Under the pieces are notes generated by a model. That model had not been told where the DNA came from. It saw nothing but the letters and a program-made list of their open reading frames with translations, and searched no databases. From assembly GCA_903858835.1 (NCBI GenBank), contig CAIOKD010000209.1:1-32935 (forward strand): 32,935 bases of DNA, read 5' to 3'. The translations under genes were made by a program, and so were the position numbers. Below are positions 25,361 through 32,935 of the stretch, in pieces. This DNA comes from an uncultured Verrucomicrobiota bacterium. GTDB lineage: Bacteria > Verrucomicrobiota > Verrucomicrobiia > Limisphaerales > UBA9464. The number at the start of each line of letters is the position of its first letter. Within the stretch, counting starts at the first letter, position 1.

Positions 25361-27337
25361 ATGAAGCCAATGGCTCACTCCTATCGATCGGGATGGTTTG
25401 CACGGGTCGCGCGTGCGGTCGTTGCCGTCGCCGGCCTCTTCGCCACCCGTCTTGGCGCCGACTCCGTGCGTCCCGTGTATGATGCTCTCTGCGCGGCCCC
25501 CAAGTTGCAGTTGGAATTCGCTGCCGACGCCGACTCGGTCGGGGTGCTCGAGGGATCCGAGAGTCTGGAGGCGCCGGAGTGGCGGCCACTGCTCCAATTG
25601 GGCGCGACCTCCGGCCACCACGAGTGGATGGATCCCGAGAACCGGGCCCGGGCTCGGCGCTTCTACCGCCTCAGTCGTTCACCCCGGCCGCCGCTCCTGC
25701 CGCTGCCCAATTTCCGCCTGACCGATCACCTGGGGTTCTCCCATGAATTGTTCCGTGAGGGCGACGCCCGCGCCGTGGTGCTGGTCTTCACCGATGCCCC
25801 GTCGATGGCCTCGCACTGGCAGCAGTTGAAGCCGATCGTGGAATCCCCGGCCGGGGCAGGGGTGCAGTTCTGGATGATCGATCCCGTCGACGATCGGGGG
25901 GCCATGGCCGAGGCCGCTGCGAAGGCAGGGGTAGGCCTCCCGGTGCTCCACGACGCCGCCCGTCTCGTGACCCGGTCCTACGGGGTGTCGGTCGCGGGTG
26001 AAGCCGTGGCCCTCGAGGCCGAATCGCTCGCCCCGGTGTATCGCGGGGCCATCGAGGATGTCGTGTCGTCAGCAGTGGGTTCGTCGGTGCGCCAGCCCTA
26101 CCTGGCCGACGCCCTCGCCCGCTTCGCCTCGGGTGCCCGCCCGGCGGTGGAGTACGCCCGCCCGACGGGGTCTGCGTGGACACCCGATGACCCGGCCATC
26201 GCCTCCTACCGCGACGAGATCGCCCCGCTTCTGCAGGCCAAGTGCGTGACCTGCCACCGGCCGGGTGAGATCGGCTCCTGGGCCATCACCAATCATGCCA
26301 CGGTGCGGGCCAAGGCCGCGTCCATCCGTGCGAACGTTCTCGAGGGGCTCATGCCGCCGTGGCACGCCGACCCCGCTCACGGAAAATTCGAGAACGACTT
26401 TTCCCTGACCCCGCGGCAGCAGGCCCGCCTGGTGGCCTGGCTCGATGCTGGTGCGCCGCGCGACGAGGCTGGAGCCGATCCACTGGAGACGGTGCCGCCC
26501 GCCCCCGGTCCGTGGCCCATGGGCACTCCCGATGTGGTCCTTAAGATCGCGCCTCAGCCCATCCAGGCGACGGGCCAAATGCCCTACGCCTACCTGATCG
26601 TGACCAACACCCTGAAGACTAATGCCTGGCTTCGCGCGGCGGTCGTGCGACCCGGCAATCGCTCGGTGGTCCACCACTCGCTGATCTTCTACATCAAGGG
26701 CGGGTCCCTCCTCCAGATGCTCGCCGAGTTCCAGGCGGTGCAGGGCGGGTTGAACGGCTTCTACGCGGGCTACGTTCCCGGCATGGATCAGCGCCAGTAC
26801 CCGGCCGGGACCGGCAAATTCCTGCCCGCGGGTGGGGTGTTCGTCTTCCAGATGCACTACACTCCGAACGGCAAGGCGACGACCGACGCCACCGAGATGG
26901 GGCTGTACTTGAGCCCGACCCCGCCGCCCATGGAACTCAAGACCGGCGCGGCCAGCTCGACGGCCATCGACATCCCGGCCGGGGCCCGCAACCACCGCAT
27001 GGTGGCCGAGCGCGTCTTCGACACGGCCGTCGATGTGCACGAGTTCAGCCCGCACATGCATTTCCGGGGCGACTCCATGCGCTTCGAGGCGATCCTGCCG
27101 GATGGCTCCACGCAGGTGCTGCTCAACGTGCCCAAGTACGACTTCAACTGGCAGGCTCTCTATCGCTTGGCCCAACCGGTCCGCCTTCCGGCCGGAAGTC
27201 GCATCCGCATCTCGGGCGGGTTTGACAATTCCCGGTGGAATCCCTTCAACCCGGACGCCAAGTCCCGGGTCCGCTTCGGCGAGCAGACGGCCGATGAGAT
27301 GTTCATCGGTTATGTGAACTACTCCGAGGTGCGTTGA
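25361..27337 (+). CDS. Multidomain exported protein: degenerate thioredoxin-like domain + c-type heme + copper type II (PHM-like) monooxygenase domain
   Basis: Signal sequence; LPLPNFRLTDHLGFSHELFREGDARAVVLVFTDAPS; CVTCHRPGEIGSW...LMPPWHADPAHGKFENDFSLTPRQQARLVAWLDAGAPR; HHSLIFYIK and FSPHMHFRGDSMRFEAILPDG. Confidence 0.87.
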   Translation: MKPMAHSYRSGWFARVARAVVAVAGLFATRLGADSVRPVYDALCAAPKLQLEFAADADSVGVLEGSESLEAPEWRPLLQLGATSGHHEWMDPENRARARRFYRLSRSPRPPLLPLPNFRLTDHLGFSHELFREGDARAVVLVFTDAPSMASHWQQLKPIVESPAGAGVQFWMIDPVDDRGAMAEAAAKAGVGLPVLHDAARLVTRSYGVSVAGEAVALEAESLAPVYRGAIEDVVSSAVGSSVRQPYLADALARFASGARPAVEYARPTGSAWTPDDPAIASYRDEIAPLLQAKCVTCHRPGEIGSWAITNHATVRAKAASIRANVLEGLMPPWHADPAHGKFENDFSLTPRQQARLVAWLDAGAPRDEAGADPLETVPPAPGPWPMGTPDVVLKIAPQPIQATGQMPYAYLIVTNTLKTNAWLRAAVVRPGNRSVVHHSLIFYIKGGSLLQMLAEFQAVQGGLNGFYAGYVPGMDQRQYPAGTGKFLPAGGVFVFQMHYTPNGKATTDATEMGLYLSPTPPPMELKTGAASSTAIDIPAGARNHRMVAERVFDTAVDVHEFSPHMHFRGDSMRFEAILPDGSTQVLLNVPKYDFNWQALYRLAQPVRLPAGSRIRISGGFDNSRWNPFNPDAKSRVRFGEQTADEMFIGYVNYSEVR

Positions 27338-27409
27338 CGATGGTGGCACTGCCGGGTCGCCGTCAGCGGGACCTTGAGTTGCCAGAGAGGACCCGGATTT
27401 ACCCCCGAG

Positions 27410-28966
27410 TCAAAGAAAACGCCCCAACTCCGCGCGACCGGTGACCCCGGCGCGTCGGGCCCGGAACAGTGCCGCTCCGAAGGCCAGGCCCAGCGTGGTG
27501 CCGAGGCAGAGGCCTGCCAGGGCCACGGTCATCCTCCAGTCGCCGGCCGTGGATCGCAGTCCCAGGACGGACAGGCCTGCCGCCAACCCCGCCGCCAGCG
27601 CCGCCCGCGACCACGACGCGCGCAGCATCGGCCACGGTGCCCGTCCGCTGGCCTTGGCGAATTCGAGATGCAGGGGCAGTAGGGTGCTGCCGGAGGCACC
27701 GGCGATGAAGGCGATGAGGATGCCCATCGGGCCCAGCCAGAGGCCAAGCGGCAGGCTGAAGGCCAGGCAGCAGGCCAGTTCTCGGCGCATCAGGCGCGCG
27801 AGGAGATCCATGTGCCCGTGGGCGAACATCCAATACCCCGGTTGCGAGGCGATGCCGGTCACCAGGTAGCGCAGGGCGAACAACGAGGTCAGCAGCGTGC
27901 CCCCGGAAAACTCCCGCGCCTTGTAGTCGGCGATGAAGGCTGGGATGCAGACGGCCGACACTGCCATCGCCGCTCCCCAGAGCCAGCCATTGAAGCGCAG
28001 GACCCCCTCGGCGATCGACTCGGCCTTCTGCGTCCGGGCTGCCAAGATGGGCCACGCTGCCTCGTCGGCCGATTGCAGGAGCAAGCGCAGCTTGCTGAAC
28101 AGGTTGGCCACCAGGGAGTACTGACCCACCGACCTGCCCTGCCACAGCCAGGCCACCAGCATCACGTCGAGCGTGTAGACCAACAGGGTCCAGAACTGGA
28201 ACCGCATCAGTCCCGAGGCGTCGGGCCAGAGTTCCTTCAGGCGCGCGGAATCCCCGGAATCCCACGAGAAATCGAGCAACCGAAGGCCCGGGGCCGCGGT
28301 GCGGATGATCGGCGCGGCGATGGCGATGGCCGCGAGGCTGGGCAGGCTCTGGGAGAGCACGAAGGACCAGATGCCCAGACCGGAGCGGAAGCCGGCCCAC
28401 AGGATGCCGATCGATGCCCAAGCCATGAAGAGTTGCAGCATGAACATCCGACGCTGCTGTCCCAGGCCGGTGAGCAGTTGCAGCGAGGCCGACCCGAGGG
28501 CCACCACACCGGCGACCGCGCCCAGCGAGGGGTAGAACAGCCAGGGAAGTCCGAGGGATCGGGCGTTGGGCGTCAGCGAGTAGGCGCTGAGGATGGCCGT
28601 GCCCAGCACCGCGACGCCGGCGCAGAACCACGTGTACAGGCGTTGGCCGAACCGAAGCATCCCGAAGGTCTCCTCGTCCCGCTCGCGCCCGAGGATCCGG
28701 CGGTTGAGGGTGTTGCGGAATCCTCCGTCCAGGGCGGGCAGGCTTCCGAGGACGAGCAGTGCTGCGCTGATCAGGCCGAAGAGTTCCACCGACTCGAAGA
28801 CCCGCAGGGTCAGGAGCGACACCAGCGCCCACGACAGGTAGGCCAAGGCCCGCCAGAAAACGGTTTGGACGAAGAGGGAACCCAGCACCGCCGTCGAGGC
28901 TACCAGTGGCGGCCCCCCGCAGCCATGTCCGTCTTCGCCCTTCCTCGTCGAGGTGCGCCGTCGCAT
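27410..28966 (-). CDS. Polysaccharide flippase-like polytopic membrane protein (MOP/Wzx superfamily)
   Basis: About a dozen hydrophobic helices; FWRALAYLSWALVSLLTLRVFESVELFGLISAALLVLGSLPALDGGFRNTLNRRIL. Start uncertain (28966 or 29033 region). Confidence 0.75.
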   Translation of the reverse strand: MRRRTSTRKGEDGHGCGGPPLVASTAVLGSLFVQTVFWRALAYLSWALVSLLTLRVFESVELFGLISAALLVLGSLPALDGGFRNTLNRRILGRERDEETFGMLRFGQRLYTWFCAGVAVLGTAILSAYSLTPNARSLGLPWLFYPSLGAVAGVVALGSASLQLLTGLGQQRRMFMLQLFMAWASIGILWAGFRSGLGIWSFVLSQSLPSLAAIAIAAPIIRTAAPGLRLLDFSWDSGDSARLKELWPDASGLMRFQFWTLLVYTLDVMLVAWLWQGRSVGQYSLVANLFSKLRLLLQSADEAAWPILAARTQKAESIAEGVLRFNGWLWGAAMAVSAVCIPAFIADYKAREFSGGTLLTSLFALRYLVTGIASQPGYWMFAHGHMDLLARLMRRELACCLAFSLPLGLWLGPMGILIAFIAGASGSTLLPLHLEFAKASGRAPWPMLRASWSRAALAAGLAAGLSVLGLRSTAGDWRMTVALAGLCLGTTLGLAFGAALFRARRAGVTGRAELGRFL

Positions 28967-29033
28967 CGGTTCCCCGTGAGGTCCGTCGTTGGGCTTGCCT
29001 CCGGGGGATCGCTCCGGTAGGCCGGGCCGCACC

Positions 29034-29996
29034 ATGACCGTCGATGCCTCGGCCCCCGTCTCCTCCGACTCCGGGCGCGGATGCATCCTGGTGATCCGGG
29101 GTGGGGCGGTGGGCGATTTCATCGTCACTTTGCCTGTGCTGGCCGCCCTGCGGGAGCGATTCCCGCGCACCCGTCTCGAGGTGTTGGCCTATCCCCGGGT
29201 CGCCGGTCTGGCCGTGCGGTCGGGATTGGCCGACGCGGCGGTGCCCATCGAATCGCGACCGCTGGCCGGATTCTTCGCCCGGAAAGGCGTGCTCGACCCC
29301 CTCCAGTCGGAGCGTTTCGCCCGCTGCGACGTGATCTTCAGCTACCTGTTCGACCCGGACGGGATCTTCCGGGACAACCTCGAGAGGGTGACCTCGGCCC
29401 AGGTGATCGCCGGGCCGCATCGACCGTCGGAGTCGACCGGCGTGCCCGCGTCCGTTCAGTTGCTCGCGCCCCTGGAGCGATTGGCCATCTTCGACGCCGA
29501 TCCCGTGCCGTGTCTCCATTGGGCCGGGATGGGCGGCGACCGTGGGCGGTGGATCGCCCTGCACCCGGGCAGCGGCAGCCCCGCCAAGAACTGGCCCTTG
29601 GATCGCTGGGCCGGCCTGGTGCGGCATTGCGTGGAGTCCACCGACCTGGACCTGATCCTGATCGGTGCCGAGGCGGAGGCGGGCGCCCTCGAATGTCTCG
29701 AACGTCTGATCCCCGCCCCGCGGCGGCGGGTCCTGCGGGGCGAGTCGCTCGAATCGGTGGCTGAACAGCTTTCCCGTTGCCAGGGGTTCGTCGGACACGA
29801 TTCGGGGATCACCCACCTGGCCGCCGCCGTCGGGGTGCCGTGCCTCGTGCTCTGGGGACCGTCCAACGCGTCGGTCTGGCGCCCACTGACCCGTCCTGGC
29901 CAGTGCTTGCGGACGCTCTCCCAAGCCGGAGGCCTGGACGCACTGCCGGTCGGGGAGGTGACCTCCGCGCTGGCATCCCTGCTCGCGGGTGCCTGA
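29034..29996 (+). CDS. Family 9 glycosyltransferase (heptosyltransferase-like)
   Basis: CILVIRGGAVGDFIVTLPVLAALRERFPRTRLEVLAYPR...IALHPGSGSPAKNWPLDRWAGL...GFVGHDSGITHLAAAVGVPCLVLWGPSNASVWRP. Confidence 0.92.
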   Translation: MTVDASAPVSSDSGRGCILVIRGGAVGDFIVTLPVLAALRERFPRTRLEVLAYPRVAGLAVRSGLADAAVPIESRPLAGFFARKGVLDPLQSERFARCDVIFSYLFDPDGIFRDNLERVTSAQVIAGPHRPSESTGVPASVQLLAPLERLAIFDADPVPCLHWAGMGGDRGRWIALHPGSGSPAKNWPLDRWAGLVRHCVESTDLDLILIGAEAEAGALECLERLIPAPRRRVLRGESLESVAEQLSRCQGFVGHDSGITHLAAAVGVPCLVLWGPSNASVWRPLTRPGQCLRTLSQAGGLDALPVGEVTSALASLLAGA

Positions 29997-30021
29997 TCCG
30001 CGGTCGTGGTGGTTGGAATGG

Positions 30022-30180
30022 GCGGGAAAACCCGCGGGTCCGGCCCTTCGGGAATACCCCTTCAGATTCCGCAATGGGTCCGGAAAACCGTTGCGGAACT
30101 CCGAAAAAACGGGCTTGGTTGAGGGCTCCGGTCGTCAGGCCCGTGCCTGGACCGGTGGTGGGGGCGCCCTCGGGTGCCCT
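30022..30180 (+). other. Cluster of predicted RNA hairpins in the 265-bp gap upstream of rpsU (candidate leader or sRNA)
   Basis: GCGGG-AAAA-CCCGC (30022-30035); TTCCGCAA...TTGCGGAA (30067-30098); CCGGTC-gt-CAGGC-ccgt-GCCTG-GACCGG (30128-30155); GGGCGC-cctcgg-GTGCCC (30162-30179). Confidence 0.5.
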
Positions 30181-30261
30181 TGCCGTGAGCCTGAACGTGG
30201 GTGTTCCCAGCCATGATTGCCGGGGTCTCCCACCAGGTCCGGGAAGGAGCTGAATTTTGAA

Positions 30262-30459
30262 GTGAGCGAAGTCAAACTGAAGAAGGGCGAGCCCGTGGAT
30301 CGCGCGTTGCGCCGCCTGAAGAAAAAGGTGGACCGCGAGAACACCCTCCGTGACGTGCGCATGAAGCGCCATTACGAGAAGCCCAGCGAAACCAAGCGTC
30401 GCAAGATGAAGGTTTCCAAGTTCTCTGCCATGCTGGCCGCCCGGTACGCCGACCAGTGA
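30262..30459 (+). CDS. rpsU: 30S ribosomal protein S21
   Basis: GTG start: (M)SEVKLKKGEPVDRALRRLKKKVDRENTLRDVRMKRHYEKPSETKRRKMKVSKFSAMLAARYADQ; GGGAAGGAG upstream. Confidence 0.92.
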   Translation: MSEVKLKKGEPVDRALRRLKKKVDRENTLRDVRMKRHYEKPSETKRRKMKVSKFSAMLAARYADQ

Positions 30460-30489
30460 GGTCGTTGTCCAGGCCGTTGCACGGCTGAT

Positions 30490-30505
30490 ACCGCTGCAAG
30501 GCGGT
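30490..30505 (+). terminator. First of two tandem hairpins after rpsU
   Basis: ACCGC-tgcaag-GCGGT followed by TTGCTTTC. Confidence 0.45.
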
Positions 30506-30518
30506 TTGCTTTCAACAG

Positions 30519-30556
30519 GGCCGGATGCTTTCCTTCGGGGACGCATCCGGCCGTTT
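30519..30556 (+). terminator. Rho-independent terminator after rpsU
   Basis: GGCCGGATGC-(14 nt)-GCATCCGGCC followed by GTTTT; perfect 10-bp stem. Confidence 0.8.
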
Positions 30557-30596
30557 TGTCTCCAGACCCGGACGCGCGGCTGTTAGACTGACCATC

Positions 30597-31535
30597 ATGT
30601 ATTCCCTATCCACCTGCTGGAACTCGAGCCGCCACCAAGACGGGGGCGACATGCTTCGGGAGATCCGCGACCTTGGCTTCGAGTACGCCGAATTGAGCCA
30701 TGGGGTTCGGGTCAGCCTGGTGCCCGGGATCTTCGAGGCGGTGGAGGCCGGGGTCATCAAGATCAGCACCTTGCACAATTTTTGCCCTTTGCCGATGGGG
30801 GTGAACCATGCGGCCCCGAACCTCTTCAAGTTCTCGGCCTCCGAGAAGCGGGAGCGCGACCTGGCCTGGAAGCATTCGCTCAAGACCCTCGAGACGGCCG
30901 AGCGGCTGGGGGCCAAGCTGATCGTGCTGCACTCCGGGGCTGTGGACCTCTCCGGGTTCTTCGGCGATCCCCATTATCAAGACAAGCTGGAGGCGCTGGC
31001 CGCGGCCGGGAAGCAGGACACCCCCAAGTACACCAAGCTCCTGGCCGAGCTGGAGCAGCGACGCGAGGCCCGCAAGGAGAAGCCCATGGAGCTGGCCATC
31101 GACATGATCCGCCGCCTGGCCGAGGTGGCCGGCGAGAAGAACCTGCTGCTCGGCATCGAGAATCGCGAATCCGTGGAGGAGATCCCCTTCGACCACGACC
31201 TGCTCTTCTTCCTCGACCAGTTGCCCGACAATGTCCGCTACTGGCACGACTGTGGCCATGCGCAGATCAAGCACCAGATGGGCTTCCTCGACCATCGAAT
31301 GCACCTCGAAAGCCTCTCCGAGCGCCTCGGCGGACTGCACATTCATGACGTGGTGCTCACCCCCGACGGGGCCCATGACCATGCGCCTCCGGGTGCGGGG
31401 GTCATCGATTACGCCGCCCTCAAGCCGTTCGTGGGACCGGAGCACATCAAGGTCCTCGAGCTGAATCCCGGGGTCGCGCCCGAGGACGTGACCCAGGGTT
31501 TCGCCCACATCCGTTCCGTCTGGGGGCCGGAGTAG
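30597..31535 (+). CDS. AP-endonuclease-2 / sugar-phosphate-isomerase-type TIM-barrel protein
   Basis: MYSLSTCWNSSRHQDGGDMLREIRDLGFEYAELSHGV...LGAKLIVLHSGAVDL...LLLGIENRESVEEIPFD...YWHDCGHAQIKHQMGF...GGLHIHDVVLTPDGAHDHAPPGAGVIDY. Confidence 0.87.
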   Translation: MYSLSTCWNSSRHQDGGDMLREIRDLGFEYAELSHGVRVSLVPGIFEAVEAGVIKISTLHNFCPLPMGVNHAAPNLFKFSASEKRERDLAWKHSLKTLETAERLGAKLIVLHSGAVDLSGFFGDPHYQDKLEALAAAGKQDTPKYTKLLAELEQRREARKEKPMELAIDMIRRLAEVAGEKNLLLGIENRESVEEIPFDHDLLFFLDQLPDNVRYWHDCGHAQIKHQMGFLDHRMHLESLSERLGGLHIHDVVLTPDGAHDHAPPGAGVIDYAALKPFVGPEHIKVLELNPGVAPEDVTQGFAHIRSVWGPE

Positions 31536-31539
31536 TCGG

Positions 31540-32649
31540 ATGGCTTCCCGGCCCGCCAACATCTCTCCCCCGCGGAAGACGCTCGGGCAATTGATCCGGC
31601 TGGCCTTCTGCGGCCTGCTCTTGGCCGCGATCTTCCACGCCATCTTCTGCAATGAGGCGCAGCTCGACCTGCTGGCCCAAGGAAGACCCGAAGCCTGGAA
31701 GGCGATGGGGTCTTGGGAGCAGCGTCAATACGCCTGGACCCACAGCCCCTCCAAGCTGCTGGGCATGGTCCGACGGCTCGACTCCGGGAGCCTCGGTCTG
31801 GCCTTCGGGCTCTGCGGGGCGTTGATCTTCCTGGGCGGCCTCCGCTGGCGCGAGGCGCTGCGGGTCCAGGGCCTGGAGTTGCCGCTGGGCGAGGTGACGC
31901 GCCTGTCATTCGTGGCCCATTTCTTCAACGCCTTCCTGCTGGGTTCGACCGGCGGTGACGTCTGGAAGGCCTATGCCGCCGCCCGCAGCACCCACCACAA
32001 GAAGGCCGAGGCTGCCCTGACCGTCTTCGTCGACCGCCTGATAGGCATCCTGGCGTTGCTGGTGTTCGCCGTTGTCTTCGCCGTGCCCAATTGGCCCCTG
32101 TTTCTGCGGTTCCGTCGCTACGACGGCGTGGGGCTGGCGATCTTCGGCATGATGCTCGTGGCGATGGTCTGCGCCGGGGCCGGCTTCTTCTCGGACCTGC
32201 TTGCCGAGGATGGGAGGCTCAGTCGATGGATGGGGCGGTTTCCGAGGATGAAGGGTCCGCTGCGTGCGCTGGCCGCGTGTCGGTTGTTCGGCCGCAATCC
32301 GGGGTTCCTCTGGCGCAGCGCCCTGCTGTCGGTGGCCATCAACCTGGCCATCGTCGGCACCTTCGCTGCGTTGGCCTCTGGCTTGGGCCTGATGATCCCC
32401 CGGTGGAACCTGTGGTTCGTGGTGCCGGCGGTGGTGTGTCTCGCGGCCCTGCCCATCACCCCCAGCGGCTTGGGAGTGCGCGAGAATCTCTTCGTGGTGC
32501 TGCTCGCCGTTGACTTTCCGGGGTTCGGCGTCAAGCCGGCCGAGGCCCTGTCGCTGTCCCTGTTGGGCTACACCCTGAACCTTGCCTGGAGCGCCATCGG
32601 CGGCCTGGTGTATCTCACCGTCCGGAAGTACATCCCGCCCGAGTCGTAG
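31540..32649 (+). CDS. LPG_synthase_TM / UPF0104 family integral membrane protein
   Basis: Polytopic; FVAHFFNAFLLGSTGGDVWKAYAAAR, EAALTVFVDRLIGILALLVF, PITPSGLGVRENLFVVLL motifs. Confidence 0.87.
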   Translation: MASRPANISPPRKTLGQLIRLAFCGLLLAAIFHAIFCNEAQLDLLAQGRPEAWKAMGSWEQRQYAWTHSPSKLLGMVRRLDSGSLGLAFGLCGALIFLGGLRWREALRVQGLELPLGEVTRLSFVAHFFNAFLLGSTGGDVWKAYAAARSTHHKKAEAALTVFVDRLIGILALLVFAVVFAVPNWPLFLRFRRYDGVGLAIFGMMLVAMVCAGAGFFSDLLAEDGRLSRWMGRFPRMKGPLRALAACRLFGRNPGFLWRSALLSVAINLAIVGTFAALASGLGLMIPRWNLWFVVPAVVCLAALPITPSGLGVRENLFVVLLAVDFPGFGVKPAEALSLSLLGYTLNLAWSAIGGLVYLTVRKYIPPES

Positions 32650-32678
32650 CTTGCCGGATCCACGCCCGCGTCCAGACT

Positions 32679-32935
32679 ATGGGCATGCGTTTCACCGTGG
32701 TGTTGGGCGTTTCGGCGTTGGCGTGGATGGCCGCCGGATGCGGCAAGGATGAGGTCCGGGTCTATCAGGCTCCGCAGGACGCCCCAGCTTCGGTCGCCTC
32801 ACAGGCCAAGGGTGGCTCGGCGCAGAATAGCGGCTCCACGGGTTCGTCGGGCTCGTCGGCCACACCCGCTGAAACCGCGGGTTCGGAGCGGCCCGCCGTT
32901 CCCTGGACCGTGCCGGCCGGTTGGGAAGAAAAACC
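32679..32935 (+). CDS. Partial lipoprotein, C-terminus off the right edge
   Basis: Manual reading MGMRFTVVLGVSALAWMAAGCGKDEVRVYQAPQDAPASVASQAKGGSAQNSGSTGSSGSSATPAETAGSERPAVPWTVPAGWEEK, lipobox AAGC, open to window end; missing from the ORF track. Confidence 0.75.
   Translation, partial: MGMRFTVVLGVSALAWMAAGCGKDEVRVYQAPQDAPASVASQAKGGSAQNSGSTGSSGSSATPAETAGSERPAVPWTVPAGWEEK

Noticed and set aside
27399-30074. 891-aa minus-strand ORF spanning flippase and GT9
   Set aside because: Alternate frame of the flippase and antisense to the GT9 gene; no coherent domains.
29989-30216. 75-aa ORF upstream of rpsU
   Set aside because: Trp/Gly/Arg-rich, overlaps GT9 end and multiple hairpins; no start context or family.
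30233-30252. CAGGTCCGGGAAGGAGC resembling the SRP RNA (ffs) apical motif
   Set aside because: Only a partial match, lacks the following GCAGCC and complementary 3' arm; better explained as the rpsU ribosome-binding region.
1-32935. CRISPR arrays, transposases, integrases, phage genes, toxin-antitoxin or defense systems
   Set aside because: None recognised: no regular direct-repeat array, no transposase/integrase/restriction domains in the credible ORFs.

Overview
GC-rich bacterial window, probably Verrucomicrobiota (inferred from gene content and protein style, not proven). From left to right it contains: (i) a minus-strand surface-polysaccharide / NDP-sugar cluster (FnlA/CapE-like 4,6-dehydratase, YHEH-motif C-methyltransferase, RmlD-like reductase, GT2 glycosyltransferase, and a large membrane protein running off the left edge that the ORF track misses), with a divergent GmhA-like SIS isomerase; (ii) an exported cyclophilin with a large internal insertion, a DUF486 membrane protein, and an NfeD-like plus flotillin pair; (iii) ileS; (iv) a tightly packed respiratory operon encoding Alternative Complex III (actABCDEF), a small uncharacterised membrane protein, ccoS, ccoN, ccoO and a mono-heme CcoP-like cytochrome; (v) a lipoprotein, an FtsB-like protein and a thioredoxin-fold / cytochrome c / copper type II monooxygenase fusion; (vi) a flippase, a GT9 heptosyltransferase-like protein, rpsU preceded by a hairpin-rich 265-bp gap, a TIM-barrel protein, a UPF0104/LPG_synthase_TM-type protein and a partial lipoprotein. 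The strongest candidates for something undescribed are the ACIII + CcoNO operon with its orphan small subunit and mono-heme CcoP-like protein, the C-methyl deoxysugar cluster, the paired CGAA-N3-TTCG palindromes upstream of the respiratory operon, and the structured rpsU leader. No CRISPR array, tRNA, rRNA or transposase was recognised.
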